A stretch of DNA of 64,000 bases from Usitatibacter rugosus (GTDB taxonomy: Bacteria > Pseudomonadota > Gammaproteobacteria > Burkholderiales > Usitatibacteraceae). Below the pieces are notes generated by a model. That model ran no database searches and was not told where the DNA came from. It saw only the letters and a program-made list of their open reading frames with translations. Of this stretch, positions 33,953 through 42,508 are shown one piece after another (within the stretch, counting starts at the first letter, position 1; each line of letters starts with the position of its first letter). The stretch is taken from assembly GCF_013003965.1 (NCBI RefSeq), contig NZ_CP053069.1:3069419-3133418 (forward strand), in the 5' to 3' direction. A program made the position numbers and the translations under genes.

Positions 33953-35322
33953 TCCTCGACTCCAGCATCTTCAAGGCCTACGACATCCGCGGCATCGTCG
34001 ACAAGACGCTCACCGAATCGGTCGCGCGCTCAGTGGGCCAGGCCCTCGGCACGCTCGGCGCCGCGAAGGGCGTGAAGAAATTCATCGTCGGGCGAGACGG
34101 GCGGCACTCCGGGCCGAAGCTCGCTGCCGCGCTGGCCGAAGGCCTGCAGGCCGCGGGCATGGACGTGATCGACACCGGCGTGGTCGCCACGCCGATGGTC
34201 TACTTCGCCACGCACCACTTCGCCACCGGCAGCGGCGTGATGGTCACCGGCAGCCACAACCCGCCCGAGTACAACGGCCTGAAGATGATGGTCGCGGGCG
34301 AGACGCTCTCCGGGGAGGCGATCCAGGGCCTGCGCCACATGATCGAGGACGGGGCGATGGTCTCGGGCCGGGGGAAATTCGAGAAGTCGGACGTGCGCGA
34401 GCAGTACCTGCAGCGCATCGTGGGCGACGTGAAGCTCGCGCGGAAAATGAAGGTGGCCATCGACTGCGGCAACGGCTCGCCGGGGGCCATCGCGCCGGAG
34501 CTCTTCACGCGCCTGGGCTGCGAGGTGGAGGCGCTCTACTGCGAGGTGGACGGCGACTTCCCCAACCACCATCCCGACCCCGCGAAGCCCGAGAACCTCG
34601 TCGACCTGATCGAAGCGCTGAAGAAGGGCGACAGCGAGATCGGCCTTGCCTTCGACGGCGACGGCGACCGGCTGGGCGTGGTCACGAAGCGCGGCTCGAT
34701 CATCTATCCCGACCGGCAGCTGATGCTTTTCGCGGCCGACGTGCTCTCGCGCAATCCCGGCGGCGAGGTGATCTTCGACGTGAAGAGCACCCGCAACCTC
34801 TTCGACTGGATCCGCAAGCACGGCGGCAAGCCCACGCTGTGGAAGACCGGGCACTCGCTGATCAAGGCGAAGCTCAAGGAAACCGGCGCCCCGCTCGCCG
34901 GCGAGATGAGCGGCCACGTGTTCTTCAAGGACCGCTGGTACGGCTTCGACGACGGCCTCTACGCCGGGGCACGGCTGCTCGAGATCCTCTCGAAAGTCGC
35001 CGACCCCACGCAGACGCTGGAGTCCCTGCCCGACTCGCTCTCCACGCCCGAGCTGCACGTGAACGTGCCCGAAGGCGCGAACCACAAGCTGATCGCGAAG
35101 ATGCAGGCGAGCGCGAAATTCCCCGGCGCGACCGACATCGTCACGCTCGACGGCTTGCGCGTGCACTACGCGGATGGATTCGGGTTGATCCGGGCGTCCA
35201 ACACGACGCCCGTCCTGGTGATGCGCTTCGAAGCGGATTCCGAGGAAGCCCTGGCGAGGATCCGCGGCGAGTTCGACCGCGTGCTCGCCGAGTTCAACCC
35301 CACCTCCGCCAAGCCGCACTGA
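33949..35322 (+). CDS. Phosphomannomutase/phosphoglucomutase
   Basis: 457 residues, standard for AlgC-type hexose phosphate mutases. It interconverts 1- and 6-phosphates of mannose or glucose for LPS and exopolysaccharide precursors. All four domains are visible: substrate/active-site loop VTGSHNPPEYNGLK near 100-113 with the phosphoserine, metal loop FDGDGDRLG near 235-243, sugar loop GEMSGHVFFKDRW near 317-329, phosphate loop RASNTTPVLVMRFE near 415-428. Start ATG 33949 overlaps the yheT-like stop. Confidence 0.94.
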   Translation: MILDSSIFKAYDIRGIVDKTLTESVARSVGQALGTLGAAKGVKKFIVGRDGRHSGPKLAAALAEGLQAAGMDVIDTGVVATPMVYFATHHFATGSGVMVTGSHNPPEYNGLKMMVAGETLSGEAIQGLRHMIEDGAMVSGRGKFEKSDVREQYLQRIVGDVKLARKMKVAIDCGNGSPGAIAPELFTRLGCEVEALYCEVDGDFPNHHPDPAKPENLVDLIEALKKGDSEIGLAFDGDGDRLGVVTKRGSIIYPDRQLMLFAADVLSRNPGGEVIFDVKSTRNLFDWIRKHGGKPTLWKTGHSLIKAKLKETGAPLAGEMSGHVFFKDRWYGFDDGLYAGARLLEILSKVADPTQTLESLPDSLSTPELHVNVPEGANHKLIAKMQASAKFPGATDIVTLDGLRVHYADGFGLIRASNTTPVLVMRFEADSEEALARIRGEFDRVLAEFNPTSAKPH

Positions 35323-36914
35323 TGGCGCAGCGGGCCACACGGCTCCAGGACCGCATCGTCGTCTTCTTCGTCGGCCTGCTGATGGCGGTGCTGCTGGTGA
35401 GCTTCTGGCTGATCCACCTCACGGTCGAGCGCACCGCGCAGGAGGCCGTGCGCGGCAAGCTCCAGGTCGGCGCCCGCGTCTTCCAGCGCCTGCAGAACGA
35501 CCCGCATGCGCCGGGCACGAAGGTGTGGGACGAGGCGCTGGCGCGCGACCGCAAGTTCCTCACCTCGACGGACATCACGTTCTTCGATGCGTCCACGAAT
35601 CCGCCGACGCTGCTCGCCAGCACGGTGCCCAGCACGCGCCTGCCGGACCTGCTGAAGACGGCTCCGGAAATCCTCCGGACCGCGCCCGGAACCACGCGGG
35701 CGGAGATGATGGGCGAGGAGTTCGAGGTGGTCACGATCGCGCTCGACGACCCGCGCCGGCCCCGTCTCTACGCGGTGCTGCAGCTCTCGGTCGCCGAGGG
35801 GCTCGAGAACTACAACCTGCTGCGCGTGGTGATGATCTTCCTCGCGGCGCTGTGCCTGGGCGTCACGCTGCTGGGCTCCATCCGCATCGCGCGGCGCATC
35901 ACGCGGCCCATCGCCCATCTCGCGGCCGCGGCGCGCGAGATCGAGCGCGGCAACTACGACATCGACGTGAGCGCGACCGGAAGCTCCGAGATCGACGAGC
36001 TCGCGAGCGCGTTCAGCGGCATGGCGCGCGGCCTGGTCGAGCGCGACACCATGCGCGACATCCTCGGCAAGGTCTCCTCGCCGCAGGTCGCCGAGCAGCT
36101 GCTGAAGGGGGAGATCGAGCTCGGCGGCGCGGAGGTCGAGGCCTCGGTGATCTTCACCGACGTGCGCAACTTCACGGCGCTCGCCGAAACGCTCACGCCG
36201 ACGCAGAGCCTCGGGTTGCTGAACGAGTTCCTCACCGAGATCAGCCGCATCGTCGAACAGCACGAGGGCGTGGTGGACAAATACATCGGCGACGGGGTGA
36301 TGGCGGTGTTCGGTGCCCCGGTGCCGCGCGCGGGCGACACGCAGCGCGCCGTGATGGCCGCGATCGCGATCCGCAACGGCGTGCGAGCCCTGGGCGTGCG
36401 CCTCGCCGCGCGCGGGATGCCCAACCCCGAGGTCGGATGCGGCCTCAACACGTCGAACATGATCGCGGGCAACATCGGCTCGCCCGAGCGCCTCAACTAC
36501 ACGGTGCTGGGCGACGGCGTGAACCTCGCCTCGCGCCTCGAGGGCCTCACCAAGCGATACCACGTGCCCATCGTCGCGGGCGAGCGCGTGCGCGAGAGAT
36601 CCGAAGGCTTCGTGTGGCGCGAGCTGGACAAGGTGCGCGTGCGCGGCAGGGTGCGGGCCGAGCGCATCTTCGAGCCGCTCTGCCCCGAGGGAGAGCTCCC
36701 GGCCCACGACGCGGAGCTGCTCGCCACCTGGCATGCGGGGCTCGAGGACTTCCGCGCCCGGCGCTGGACGGCCGCGAAGGCCGTCTTCGAATCGCTGCAC
36801 AGCCACAAGGACTACGTGCGGCTGGGCGACCTCTATCTCGGATACATCCGCGACCTCACGGCGAACCCGCCGGGGCCGGACTGGGACGCCGCCTTCACGC
36901 TTTACGAGAAGTGA
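35322..36914 (+). CDS. Membrane receptor-type class III adenylate cyclase (HAMP)
   Basis: 530 residues. Transmembrane helix (about 12-32), periplasmic sensor region (about 33-165), second helix (about 167-187), HAMP domain (about 188-240), class III cyclase domain (about 268-430) and a C-terminal helical extension. Catalytic residues: metal Asp in VIFTDVRNFT and KYIGDGVMAVF, substrate Lys in the latter, and VLGDGVNLASRLE with transition-state Asn and Arg. The position that is Asp in the cyclase at 4335-5621 is Thr here (NYTVLGD), the class IIIb pattern, associated in characterised members with bicarbonate response. Its TGA lies in a palindromic repeat. Confidence 0.93.
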   Translation: MAQRATRLQDRIVVFFVGLLMAVLLVSFWLIHLTVERTAQEAVRGKLQVGARVFQRLQNDPHAPGTKVWDEALARDRKFLTSTDITFFDASTNPPTLLASTVPSTRLPDLLKTAPEILRTAPGTTRAEMMGEEFEVVTIALDDPRRPRLYAVLQLSVAEGLENYNLLRVVMIFLAALCLGVTLLGSIRIARRITRPIAHLAAAAREIERGNYDIDVSATGSSEIDELASAFSGMARGLVERDTMRDILGKVSSPQVAEQLLKGEIELGGAEVEASVIFTDVRNFTALAETLTPTQSLGLLNEFLTEISRIVEQHEGVVDKYIGDGVMAVFGAPVPRAGDTQRAVMAAIAIRNGVRALGVRLAARGMPNPEVGCGLNTSNMIAGNIGSPERLNYTVLGDGVNLASRLEGLTKRYHVPIVAGERVRERSEGFVWRELDKVRVRGRVRAERIFEPLCPEGELPAHDAELLATWHAGLEDFRARRWTAAKAVFESLHSHKDYVRLGDLYLGYIRDLTANPPGPDWDAAFTLYEK

Positions 36915-36988
36915 ATAAAGGGGTCAGGACAACTTATTCGAAAAAAGAGGCGTACGAACAAGTTGTCCTGACCCCTTTATTCACTTCT
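36907..36988. repeat. GGGTCAGG palindromic repeat, copy 6, holding two convergent stop codons
   Basis: Arms 36907-36935 and 36960-36988 are perfect 29-base reverse complements, spacer 24 bases. The core is GGGTCAGGA, one base different from the other copies. The stop codon of the cyclase (36912-36914) and of the PhaM-like gene (36981-36983) occupy mirrored positions, each as AAG TGA. Confidence 0.95.
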
Positions 36989-37253
36989 TGCGGGATTCCT
37001 TCATCACTTCCCGCGCCTTCTCGCCGCCGCGCAGCATGGCGCGCTGGTATTCGAGGGTCTTGATGGAGACCTGCAGCATGCCGAGGTTGGCGGAGAGCCA
37101 GCCTTCGACGGCATGCAGCTCGGAGAGCTTCTTCTCGACGTCCTTCAGGTCGGGGAACATCTGCATCGAGGAAGCGCCCGGGGTGTAGTTCGCCGGGTTG
37201 AACATCTTCTGCCAGGCTTCGAACATCTCTTGCGGCGTCATCATCTTGGCCAT
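36981..37253 (-). CDS. PhaM-like polyhydroxyalkanoate granule-associated protein
   Basis: 90 residues from ATG 37253. LKDVEKKLSELHAVEGWL near 46-63 and LGMLQVSIKTLEYQRAML near 66-83 match the core of PhaM, the betaproteobacterial protein that binds PHB granules, activates PHA synthase and links granules to DNA. The DNA-binding Lys-rich C-terminal tail of Cupriavidus PhaM is absent; only RKK remains at the end, so it may be a phasin-like relative. It lies upstream of the PHA depolymerase on the other side of... the same strand, but is read after it, 22 bases downstream of nothing else; the depolymerase ends at 37276, after this gene's start, so the order is depolymerase then this gene. Confidence 0.62.
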   Translation of the reverse strand: MAKMMTPQEMFEAWQKMFNPANYTPGASSMQMFPDLKDVEKKLSELHAVEGWLSANLGMLQVSIKTLEYQRAMLRGGEKAREVMKESRKK

Positions 37254-37275
37254 GCGCGCCCTCCGAGCGATCTTG

Positions 37276-38493
37276 TTATGAATGCTTGGCGATGAAGTCC
37301 CTGATGCGGGGGTAGATGGTCTCGCGGTACTTGCGGCCGCTGAAGATGCCGTAGTGGCCGACCTTCGGCGCCTCGTAGTGCTGCTTGCGGGAAGCGGGAA
37401 TGCCCTTGCACAGCGCATGCGCCGCCTGGGTCTGGCCGCTGCCGGAGATGTCGTCCAGCTCGCCCTCGATCGTGAGCAGCGCGGAGGTCTTGATGGCTTC
37501 CGGGCGCACCTTCTCGCCGGCGACCACGAGCTTGCCCTGGGGCAGCAGGTGCTTCTGGAACACTCGCTCGACCGTCTCCAGGTAGTACTCCGCGGGAAGG
37601 TCCATCACCGCGTTGTACTCGTCGTAGAAGCGGCGATGCGCATCGGCGTTGCTGCGGTCGCCCTCGACCAGGTGCTGGTAGTACTGCAGGTAGGAGTCGC
37701 GGTGCCGGTCGGGATTCATCGCGACGAAGCCGGCGAACTGCAGGAAGCCCGGATACACGCGGCGCATGAAGCCCGGGAAGCGAACGGGCACGCGTTGAAT
37801 CACCTTCGACTCGAACCACGAGATCGGCCGCGTCGTGGCGAGGTTGTTCACCTGCGTCGGGCTTTTGCGGGAGTCGATCGGGCCGCCCATCATCGTGAGG
37901 GTGCGCGGCGTCTTCTCGCCGTTGGCGGCCATGAGCGAAACCGCGGCCAGCACCGGTACCGTGGGCTGGCAGACGGAGACGACGTTCAGGTCCGCGGCAC
38001 CGAGGAACGTGATGAACTCGCGCACGTAGGCGACGTAGTCGTCGAAGTGGAAGGGGCCGACGGAGACCGGGATCTCCTTCGCGTCCTTCCAGTCGGTGAT
38101 CCACACGTCGTGGTCGGCGAGCATGGCGCTCACCGTGTCGCGCAGCAGCGTGGCGAAGTGGCCCGAGAGCGGCGCGAAGATCAGCACGCGCGGCTGGCGC
38201 GGCGCCCCGGCCTTGGCGAAGTGCAGCAGGGTGCAGAAGGGCTTCTCGAGATCGCGCTCCTCGCGGACCTTCAACTCGCGCTTGCCGACCGTCACCGTCT
38301 CGATCCCGAAGGGCGGCCGCGCGTAGTCCTGCGTGAGGCGGTTCATGAGGTCGAAGGCGGCCGCGGCATTGCGGCTGCCCGGCAGCTGCGCCCACGGGCT
38401 TTGCGGATTGCCGTAGACCTGCGTGCCGACCTGGGCCAGGTAGCGCCACGGCTCCATCGCCGCACGCTGCCAATCGTAGAGTTGGTAGAGCAT
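37276..38493 (-). CDS. phaZ: Intracellular polyhydroxyalkanoate depolymerase
   Basis: 405 residues from ATG 38493 (MLYQLYDWQRAAMEPWRY, the usual start of intracellular PhaZ). It hydrolyses stored polyhydroxybutyrate in the cytoplasm. The nucleophile is a cysteine, as in this class: VVSVCQPTVPVLAAVS near residues 166-181. Further marks: VLIFAPLSGHFATLLRDTV near 102-120, DDYVAYVREFITFLG, and the C-terminal PHB_depo_C part with LLTIEGELDDISGSGQT and GHYGIFSGRKYRE. It is followed on the same strand by the PhaM-like gene 22 bases later. An ORF reading further upstream overlaps unrelated genes and is not real. Confidence 0.95.
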   Translation of the reverse strand: MLYQLYDWQRAAMEPWRYLAQVGTQVYGNPQSPWAQLPGSRNAAAAFDLMNRLTQDYARPPFGIETVTVGKRELKVREERDLEKPFCTLLHFAKAGAPRQPRVLIFAPLSGHFATLLRDTVSAMLADHDVWITDWKDAKEIPVSVGPFHFDDYVAYVREFITFLGAADLNVVSVCQPTVPVLAAVSLMAANGEKTPRTLTMMGGPIDSRKSPTQVNNLATTRPISWFESKVIQRVPVRFPGFMRRVYPGFLQFAGFVAMNPDRHRDSYLQYYQHLVEGDRSNADAHRRFYDEYNAVMDLPAEYYLETVERVFQKHLLPQGKLVVAGEKVRPEAIKTSALLTIEGELDDISGSGQTQAAHALCKGIPASRKQHYEAPKVGHYGIFSGRKYRETIYPRIRDFIAKHS

Positions 38494-38538
38494 TTTCAGT
38501 GACTTTCGAGTCTCGCCGCCTAGTGTAATGTATCCGTC

Positions 38539-39516
38539 ATGCCCGCCGACGATCGCTCGAACAAGAGCCCCCTGCTCCCCCTCTTCGCGCCGATCGAGCC
38601 GTACCAGAGCGGCCATCTCGACCTCGACGCGCCGCACCGGATGTACTACGAGCAGTCCGGCAATCCGCGCGGCGTGCCCGTCGTCTTCCTGCACGGCGGC
38701 CCCGGCGCCGGAGCCAGCGCGGTCCATCGCCAGTTCTTCGACCCGGCCTTCTACCGCATCGTCGTGTTCGACCAGCGCGGTGCCGGCCGTTCGACGCCGC
38801 TGGGCTGCCTCGAGAACAATACGACGCCGGCGCTCGTGTCCGATATCGAGAAGCTGCGCGAAACGCTGGGCATCGAGAAGTGGTTCGTGTTCGGCGGCTC
38901 GTGGGGCTCCACGCTCGCCCTCGCCTATGCCGAGCATCATCCGCAGCGCTGCCTCGGGCTGATCCTTCGCGGCATCTTCCTCTGCCGCAAGAGCGAGATC
39001 GACTGGTTCCTCTACGGCATCAAGACGCTCTTCCCCGAGGCGTGGCGCGCGTTCGCCGGGCCCATCCCCGAAGCCGAGCGCGGCGACCTGCTCACGGCGT
39101 ACTACAAGCGCCTCACAGACGCCGATCCGAAGGTGAGCGTGCCCGCGGCCAAGGCGTGGAGCACCTACGAGGCGTCGTGCTCGACGCTGCTGCCCAATCC
39201 GGGACTGGTCGCCGATTTCGGCAGCGAGCGCATCGCCTTCGGGTTGTCGCGCATCGAAGCGCATTACTTCATGCACGACATCTTCCTGCCCGAGAATTTC
39301 CTGCTCGACAACGTCTCGCGCATCGCGAAGATCCCCGCCACCATCGTGCAGGGCCGATATGACATCGTGTGTCCGGTCTTCTCCGCCGACGACCTGCATC
39401 GCGCCTGGCCCGAGGCCGGCTACGAGATCGTCGCCGACGCGGGCCACTCCGCCTTCGAGCCCGGCATCCGCTCGCGCCTCGTCGCGGCCACGGAGAAGTT
39501 CAAGGCGTTCGCCTGA
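38539..39516 (+). CDS. pip: Prolyl aminopeptidase (proline iminopeptidase)
   Basis: 325 residues. Cytoplasmic S33 peptidase that removes N-terminal proline from peptides. Motifs: FLHGGPGAGAS near 49-59, DQRGAGRSTP near 76-85, nucleophile elbow FGGSWGSTLALAYAEHHP near 113-130, catalytic Asp in QGRYDIVCP near 271-279 and His in DAGHSAFEP near 298-306. Length and motifs match the bacterial family. Divergent from phaZ with a 45-base gap. Confidence 0.96.
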   Translation: MPADDRSNKSPLLPLFAPIEPYQSGHLDLDAPHRMYYEQSGNPRGVPVVFLHGGPGAGASAVHRQFFDPAFYRIVVFDQRGAGRSTPLGCLENNTTPALVSDIEKLRETLGIEKWFVFGGSWGSTLALAYAEHHPQRCLGLILRGIFLCRKSEIDWFLYGIKTLFPEAWRAFAGPIPEAERGDLLTAYYKRLTDADPKVSVPAAKAWSTYEASCSTLLPNPGLVADFGSERIAFGLSRIEAHYFMHDIFLPENFLLDNVSRIAKIPATIVQGRYDIVCPVFSADDLHRAWPEAGYEIVADAGHSAFEPGIRSRLVAATEKFKAFA

Positions 39517-39518
39517 CG

Positions 39519-39546
39519 TCGTTCCCGCGCAGGCGGGAATCCAGCC
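39519..39546. repeat. TTCCCGC/GCGGGAA short inverted repeat
   Basis: TTCCCGC 39522-39528 and GCGGGAA 39533-39539 with loop GCAG, between pip and the WYL-like gene. A 25-base stretch here is repeated as its exact reverse complement within the hexosaminidase gene at 56154-56178. It resembles the widely dispersed ATTCCC-N8-GGGAAT (dRS3-like) repeats of other proteobacteria. Confidence 0.85.
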
Positions 39547-39834
39547 ATGAACATCGCAGACGCCATTCGCGACAAGCGGATCCTTCGTTTCAGCTATGGC
39601 GGCTCGTTGCGCCGCGTCGAGCCTCACGTCTACGGAACGGACCGCCTCGGCCAGGAGCTGCTGCTCGCGTGGCAGCTCGGCGGCGGCAGTGAGTCCGGCA
39701 CGAGCGTCGGGTGGAAGACGTTCCGCGTGCCCGAGATGGTGGCCGTCACCGTGACCACGGACTCCTTCCCCGGGCCACGCCCCGCGTACAAGCATGGGGA
39801 GCACGTCATGACAAAGGTCATCGCGGAGCTCTAG
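39547..39834 (+). CDS. Small WYL-like domain protein
   Basis: 95 residues: IRDKRILRFSYGGSLRRVEPHVYG near the start, then LLAWQLGGGSESGTSVGWKTFRV and a closing FPGPRPAYKHG. This is the layout of stand-alone WYL-like proteins, where the domain is an SH3-like beta fold thought to sense ligands or nucleic acid. No HTH or enzyme domain is attached. It starts directly after the short inverted repeat and 42 bases before the NYN gene on the same strand. Confidence 0.75.
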   Translation: MNIADAIRDKRILRFSYGGSLRRVEPHVYGTDRLGQELLLAWQLGGGSESGTSVGWKTFRVPEMVAVTVTTDSFPGPRPAYKHGEHVMTKVIAEL

Positions 39835-39876
39835 CCCCGGGCGGATGGCCCACCCGGCGGCGGGTATGATGCCCCC

Positions 39877-40680
39877 ATGAACAAATCCAACGACACGAAG
39901 AGCATGGCGGTCTTCTGCGACTTCGAGAACGTCGCGCTGGGCGTGCGCGAGGCGAAGTACGACCGCTTCGACATCGGCAAGGTCCTCGAGCGCCTGCTCT
40001 TGAAGGGCAGCATCGTGGTGAAGAAGGCCTACTGCGACTGGGACCGCTACAAGGAATTCAAGGCGCCGATGCACTCGGCGTCGTTCGAGCTGATCGAGAT
40101 CCCGCACATCAAGATGTCCGGCAAGAATTCCGCCGACATCCGCATGGTGGTGGACGCGCTGGACCTCTGCTACACCAAGGTGCACGTGGACACGTTCGTC
40201 GTCGTGAGCGGCGACTCGGACTTCTCGCCGCTCGTGAGCAAGCTGCGCGAGAACGACAAGACCGTGATCGGCGTGGGCGTGAAGAAGTCGACGTCGGACC
40301 TCCTGGTGGCCGCGTGCGACGAGTTCATCTATTACGACGACCTCGTGCGCGAGCAGAAGCCGAGGAAGCCGGCGACCCCGCCCCGGCAGAAGTCCTCGTC
40401 GTCGCCGCCCCCGCCCAAGGCGACCGACAAGCAGGAAGAAGCGTTCGACCTGGTGCTGGACACGATGGATGCCCTGCTCGACGAGCGCGGCGACAACGAC
40501 ACCATCTGGGGCTCGATGGTGAAGCAGGCCCTGAAGCGCCGGAAGCCGGGATTCAGCGAGAGCTACTACGGCTTCCGCTCGTTCAACGAGTTGCTCGAGG
40601 AAGCGCAGAAGCGCGGCGAGCTGGAACTCGAGCGCGACGCGAAGTCGGGCGGGTACATCGTCCGGTTTCCCGAGGACTGA
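39877..40680 (+). CDS. NYN domain protein with C-terminal LOTUS/OST-HTH domain
   Basis: 267 residues. The NYN (PIN-like RNase) domain spans about 8-155: FCDFENVALG with the first acidic residues, NSADIRMVVDALDL near 89-102, and VVVSGDSDFSPLVSKLRE near 107-124, giving the full acidic set for metal-dependent RNA cleavage. A Pro/Ser/Lys-rich linker (about 160-185) leads to an OST-HTH/LOTUS domain (about 188-265, GSMVKQALKRRKPGFSESYYGF). This LabA/DUF88-like architecture suggests an RNA-targeting enzyme; its RNA target is unknown. Confidence 0.9.
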   Translation: MNKSNDTKSMAVFCDFENVALGVREAKYDRFDIGKVLERLLLKGSIVVKKAYCDWDRYKEFKAPMHSASFELIEIPHIKMSGKNSADIRMVVDALDLCYTKVHVDTFVVVSGDSDFSPLVSKLRENDKTVIGVGVKKSTSDLLVAACDEFIYYDDLVREQKPRKPATPPRQKSSSSPPPPKATDKQEEAFDLVLDTMDALLDERGDNDTIWGSMVKQALKRRKPGFSESYYGFRSFNELLEEAQKRGELELERDAKSGGYIVRFPED

Positions 40681-40698
40681 GGCACCCGCCCCGGGCGG

Positions 40699-41169
40699 TC
40701 AGTGCGCCTGCGGCGTGCCTTTCTTCGCCGCCTTGTCGATCTCCTCGCGGCTCACGTCGCGCACGTGCGTGGCGATGGCCCAGTTGTGGCCGTACGGATC
40801 CTCGATGACGCCGTAGCGGTCGCCCCAGAACATGTCCTCCATGGGCATCGTCGCCTTCGCGCCCGCCTTCAGCGCCTTCTCGAACGTGGCGTCCGCGTCC
40901 TTCACGTAGAGGTGGATCGTCACGGGCGAGCCCTTCAGCGTCTTCGGGCCCACGGACTTCCAGCGCTCGTCCTCGTCCATCAGCATCACCTGCGAATCGC
41001 CGATGCGTACCAGCGCGTGCATGATCTTGCCGTCGGGACCGGCCAGGCGCGCTTCCTCGACGGCGCCGAAGGCCGTCTTGTAGAACTCGATGGCCTTCGC
41101 CGCGCCGGCGACGACGATGTGCGGAGTGATGGTGTGCATGCCTTCGGGAACGGCTTTGACCTGGGCCAT
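40699..41169 (-). CDS. VOC family protein (glyoxalase/PhnB-like)
   Basis: 156 residues. Two beta-alpha-beta-beta-beta modules of the vicinal oxygen chelate fold: HTITPHIVVAGAAKAIEFYKTAFG near 12-35 and VTIHLYVKDADATFEKALKAGA near 83-104, ending in FWGDRYGVIEDPYGHNWAIATH near 114-135. This is the PhnB/YdcJ-like group, often annotated as glyoxalase or bleomycin-resistance-like; substrate unknown. Convergent with the NYN gene, 18 bases apart. Confidence 0.9.
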   Translation of the reverse strand: MAQVKAVPEGMHTITPHIVVAGAAKAIEFYKTAFGAVEEARLAGPDGKIMHALVRIGDSQVMLMDEDERWKSVGPKTLKGSPVTIHLYVKDADATFEKALKAGAKATMPMEDMFWGDRYGVIEDPYGHNWAIATHVRDVSREEIDKAAKKGTPQAH

Positions 41170-41310
41170 GGAGAGCTCCTTGCAAGGTTGGAAAATGAGA
41201 CCTTCTGCAAGTTGGACAGCCCGAGGCAGGGGTGTTCCGCCCGGTAACGTTTGTCCTACTTTTGCAGACCTGTCCTTGAAACGGGTCCGGGACGCACCAA
41301 GGTGGTGACC

Positions 41311-42132
41311 ATGGGTCCCCTCCTCATCGCCCTCGTCACCCTGCTCGTCATAGGGCTATTGGTGTCGGGGCCCTTCATCACGGAGCGGCGCCGGCGGAAG
41401 ATCCGCGCGCGGCCGTTCCCGCCCGCGTGGCGCGCGATCCTCGAGCGGCGCGTGCCCTATGTGCACCGCCTTCCCGCCGATCTTCGCCGTCAGCTCGAGC
41501 AGCACATCCAGGTCTTCATCGCCGAGAAGCCCTTCATCGGGTGCGACGGACAGGAGATCGACGACGAGGTGCGCGTCACCATCGCGGCGCAGGCCTGCCT
41601 GCTGATCCTCAACCGCAAGCCGGACTATTTCCCCAAGCTTTCGCAAGTGCTCGTGTATCCAGGCGCCTTCATCGTGGAACGCGTACGGGCCGAGCCTTCG
41701 GGAATCCTCCAGGAAGAGCGCAACGCCCTCTCCGGCGAATCGTGGTCGAACGGCCAGGTCGTGCTTTCGTGGGACGACACGCTTCAGGGCGCGGCCGTCG
41801 ACAACGATGGGCGCAACGTCGTCATCCATGAGTTCGCGCACCAGCTGGACCAGCAGAAGGGGCATGCGAACGGCGCGCCGTATCTCGGCAACCGCGATCG
41901 TTATCCGCGCTGGTCCCAGGTCCTCAGCTACGAGTTCGCGATGCTGCAGCAGCGTTCGATGTCCGGCGAGCCGCCGGTGCTGCTGAGCTACTACGGCGCC
42001 ACGAACCCCGCGGAGTTCTTCGCGGTGGCTTCCGAGGTGTTCTTCGAGCAGCCCGCCGCGATGGCCACGCTGCACCCCGCGCTCTACGACGAGCTGCGGC
42101 AGCTCTACCGCGTCGATCCGGTCGCCTGGTAG
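41311..42132 (+). CDS. mtfA: M90 family zinc metallopeptidase, MtfA-like
   Basis: 273 residues from ATG 41311, preceded by AAGGTGG; a frame extension to 41251 has no good ribosome-binding site. One N-terminal hydrophobic helix (about 5-22), then the peptidase domain with the zinc motif HEFAHQLDQ near residues 174-182 and a third ligand in the EFFAVASEVFFEQP segment near 233-246. MtfA (YeeI) binds the repressor Mlc in enterobacteria and so tunes glucose PTS expression; whether that holds here is unknown, though a PTS locus lies 15 kb away. Confidence 0.93.
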   Translation: MGPLLIALVTLLVIGLLVSGPFITERRRRKIRARPFPPAWRAILERRVPYVHRLPADLRRQLEQHIQVFIAEKPFIGCDGQEIDDEVRVTIAAQACLLILNRKPDYFPKLSQVLVYPGAFIVERVRAEPSGILQEERNALSGESWSNGQVVLSWDDTLQGAAVDNDGRNVVIHEFAHQLDQQKGHANGAPYLGNRDRYPRWSQVLSYEFAMLQQRSMSGEPPVLLSYYGATNPAEFFAVASEVFFEQPAAMATLHPALYDELRQLYRVDPVAW

Positions 42133-42459
42133 CTAGTAACGCCGCACGGAGGGATCGACATGGAGGGACCAGCCCTCGATGCCGTCGCTCACGTTGTAGA
42201 CGTTCGTGAATCCCTGCTGGATGAAGTGATGCGCCATCTGGCGGCTGCGCGCGCCGTGGTGGCACTGGAAGACCATCTTCGTGCCGCGGTCCAGGGCGAG
42301 GAGCGCCTGGTACGTCGGCTCATCCAGGAGCTTGGCGCCCTGAATGGCGGCGAAGGCATGCTCGCCGGGGTTGCGGACGTCGATCAGCTCGAGGGGCTCG
42401 TTGCGATCGAGCATCGCCTTCAGCTCGGTCGCGGGGATCTCATGAATGGAATCGGGCAT
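42133..42459 (-). CDS. Rhodanese-like sulfurtransferase
   Basis: 108 residues from ATG 42459; ATG 42471 would add four residues. Single rhodanese domain: LELIDVRNPGEHAFAAIQGA near 23-42 and the active loop FQCHHGARSRQMAHHFIQQGF near 69-89 with catalytic cysteine C71. It moves sulfane sulfur to an acceptor in the cytoplasm. Similar genes often neighbour a Grx-type gene, as here (44165), with a DUF3300 gene between. Its stop is adjacent to the mtfA stop. Confidence 0.92.
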   Translation of the reverse strand: MPDSIHEIPATELKAMLDRNEPLELIDVRNPGEHAFAAIQGAKLLDEPTYQALLALDRGTKMVFQCHHGARSRQMAHHFIQQGFTNVYNVSDGIEGWSLHVDPSVRRY

Positions 42460-42508
42460 GGGGGAAATCATGCCCCATGCCCGACTGATTGACGCTGCCG
42501 CGAAAGTA

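Noticed and set aside
36907-36988. Palindromes between convergent genes as ordinary bidirectional rho-independent terminators
   Set aside because: No run of T follows the stems, arms have repeat-family identity, and other copies lie inside coding sequence. A termination effect of the hairpin is still possible.
37276-40185. Extension of the PHA depolymerase frame upstream to 40185
   Set aside because: The upstream part is antisense to pip, the WYL-like and the NYN genes and has no domain; the known PhaZ start MLYQLYDW is at 38493.
40699-41169. VOC protein as a bleomycin or fosfomycin resistance determinant
   Set aside because: The sequence fits the general PhnB-like group; nothing specific to a resistance enzyme is visible.
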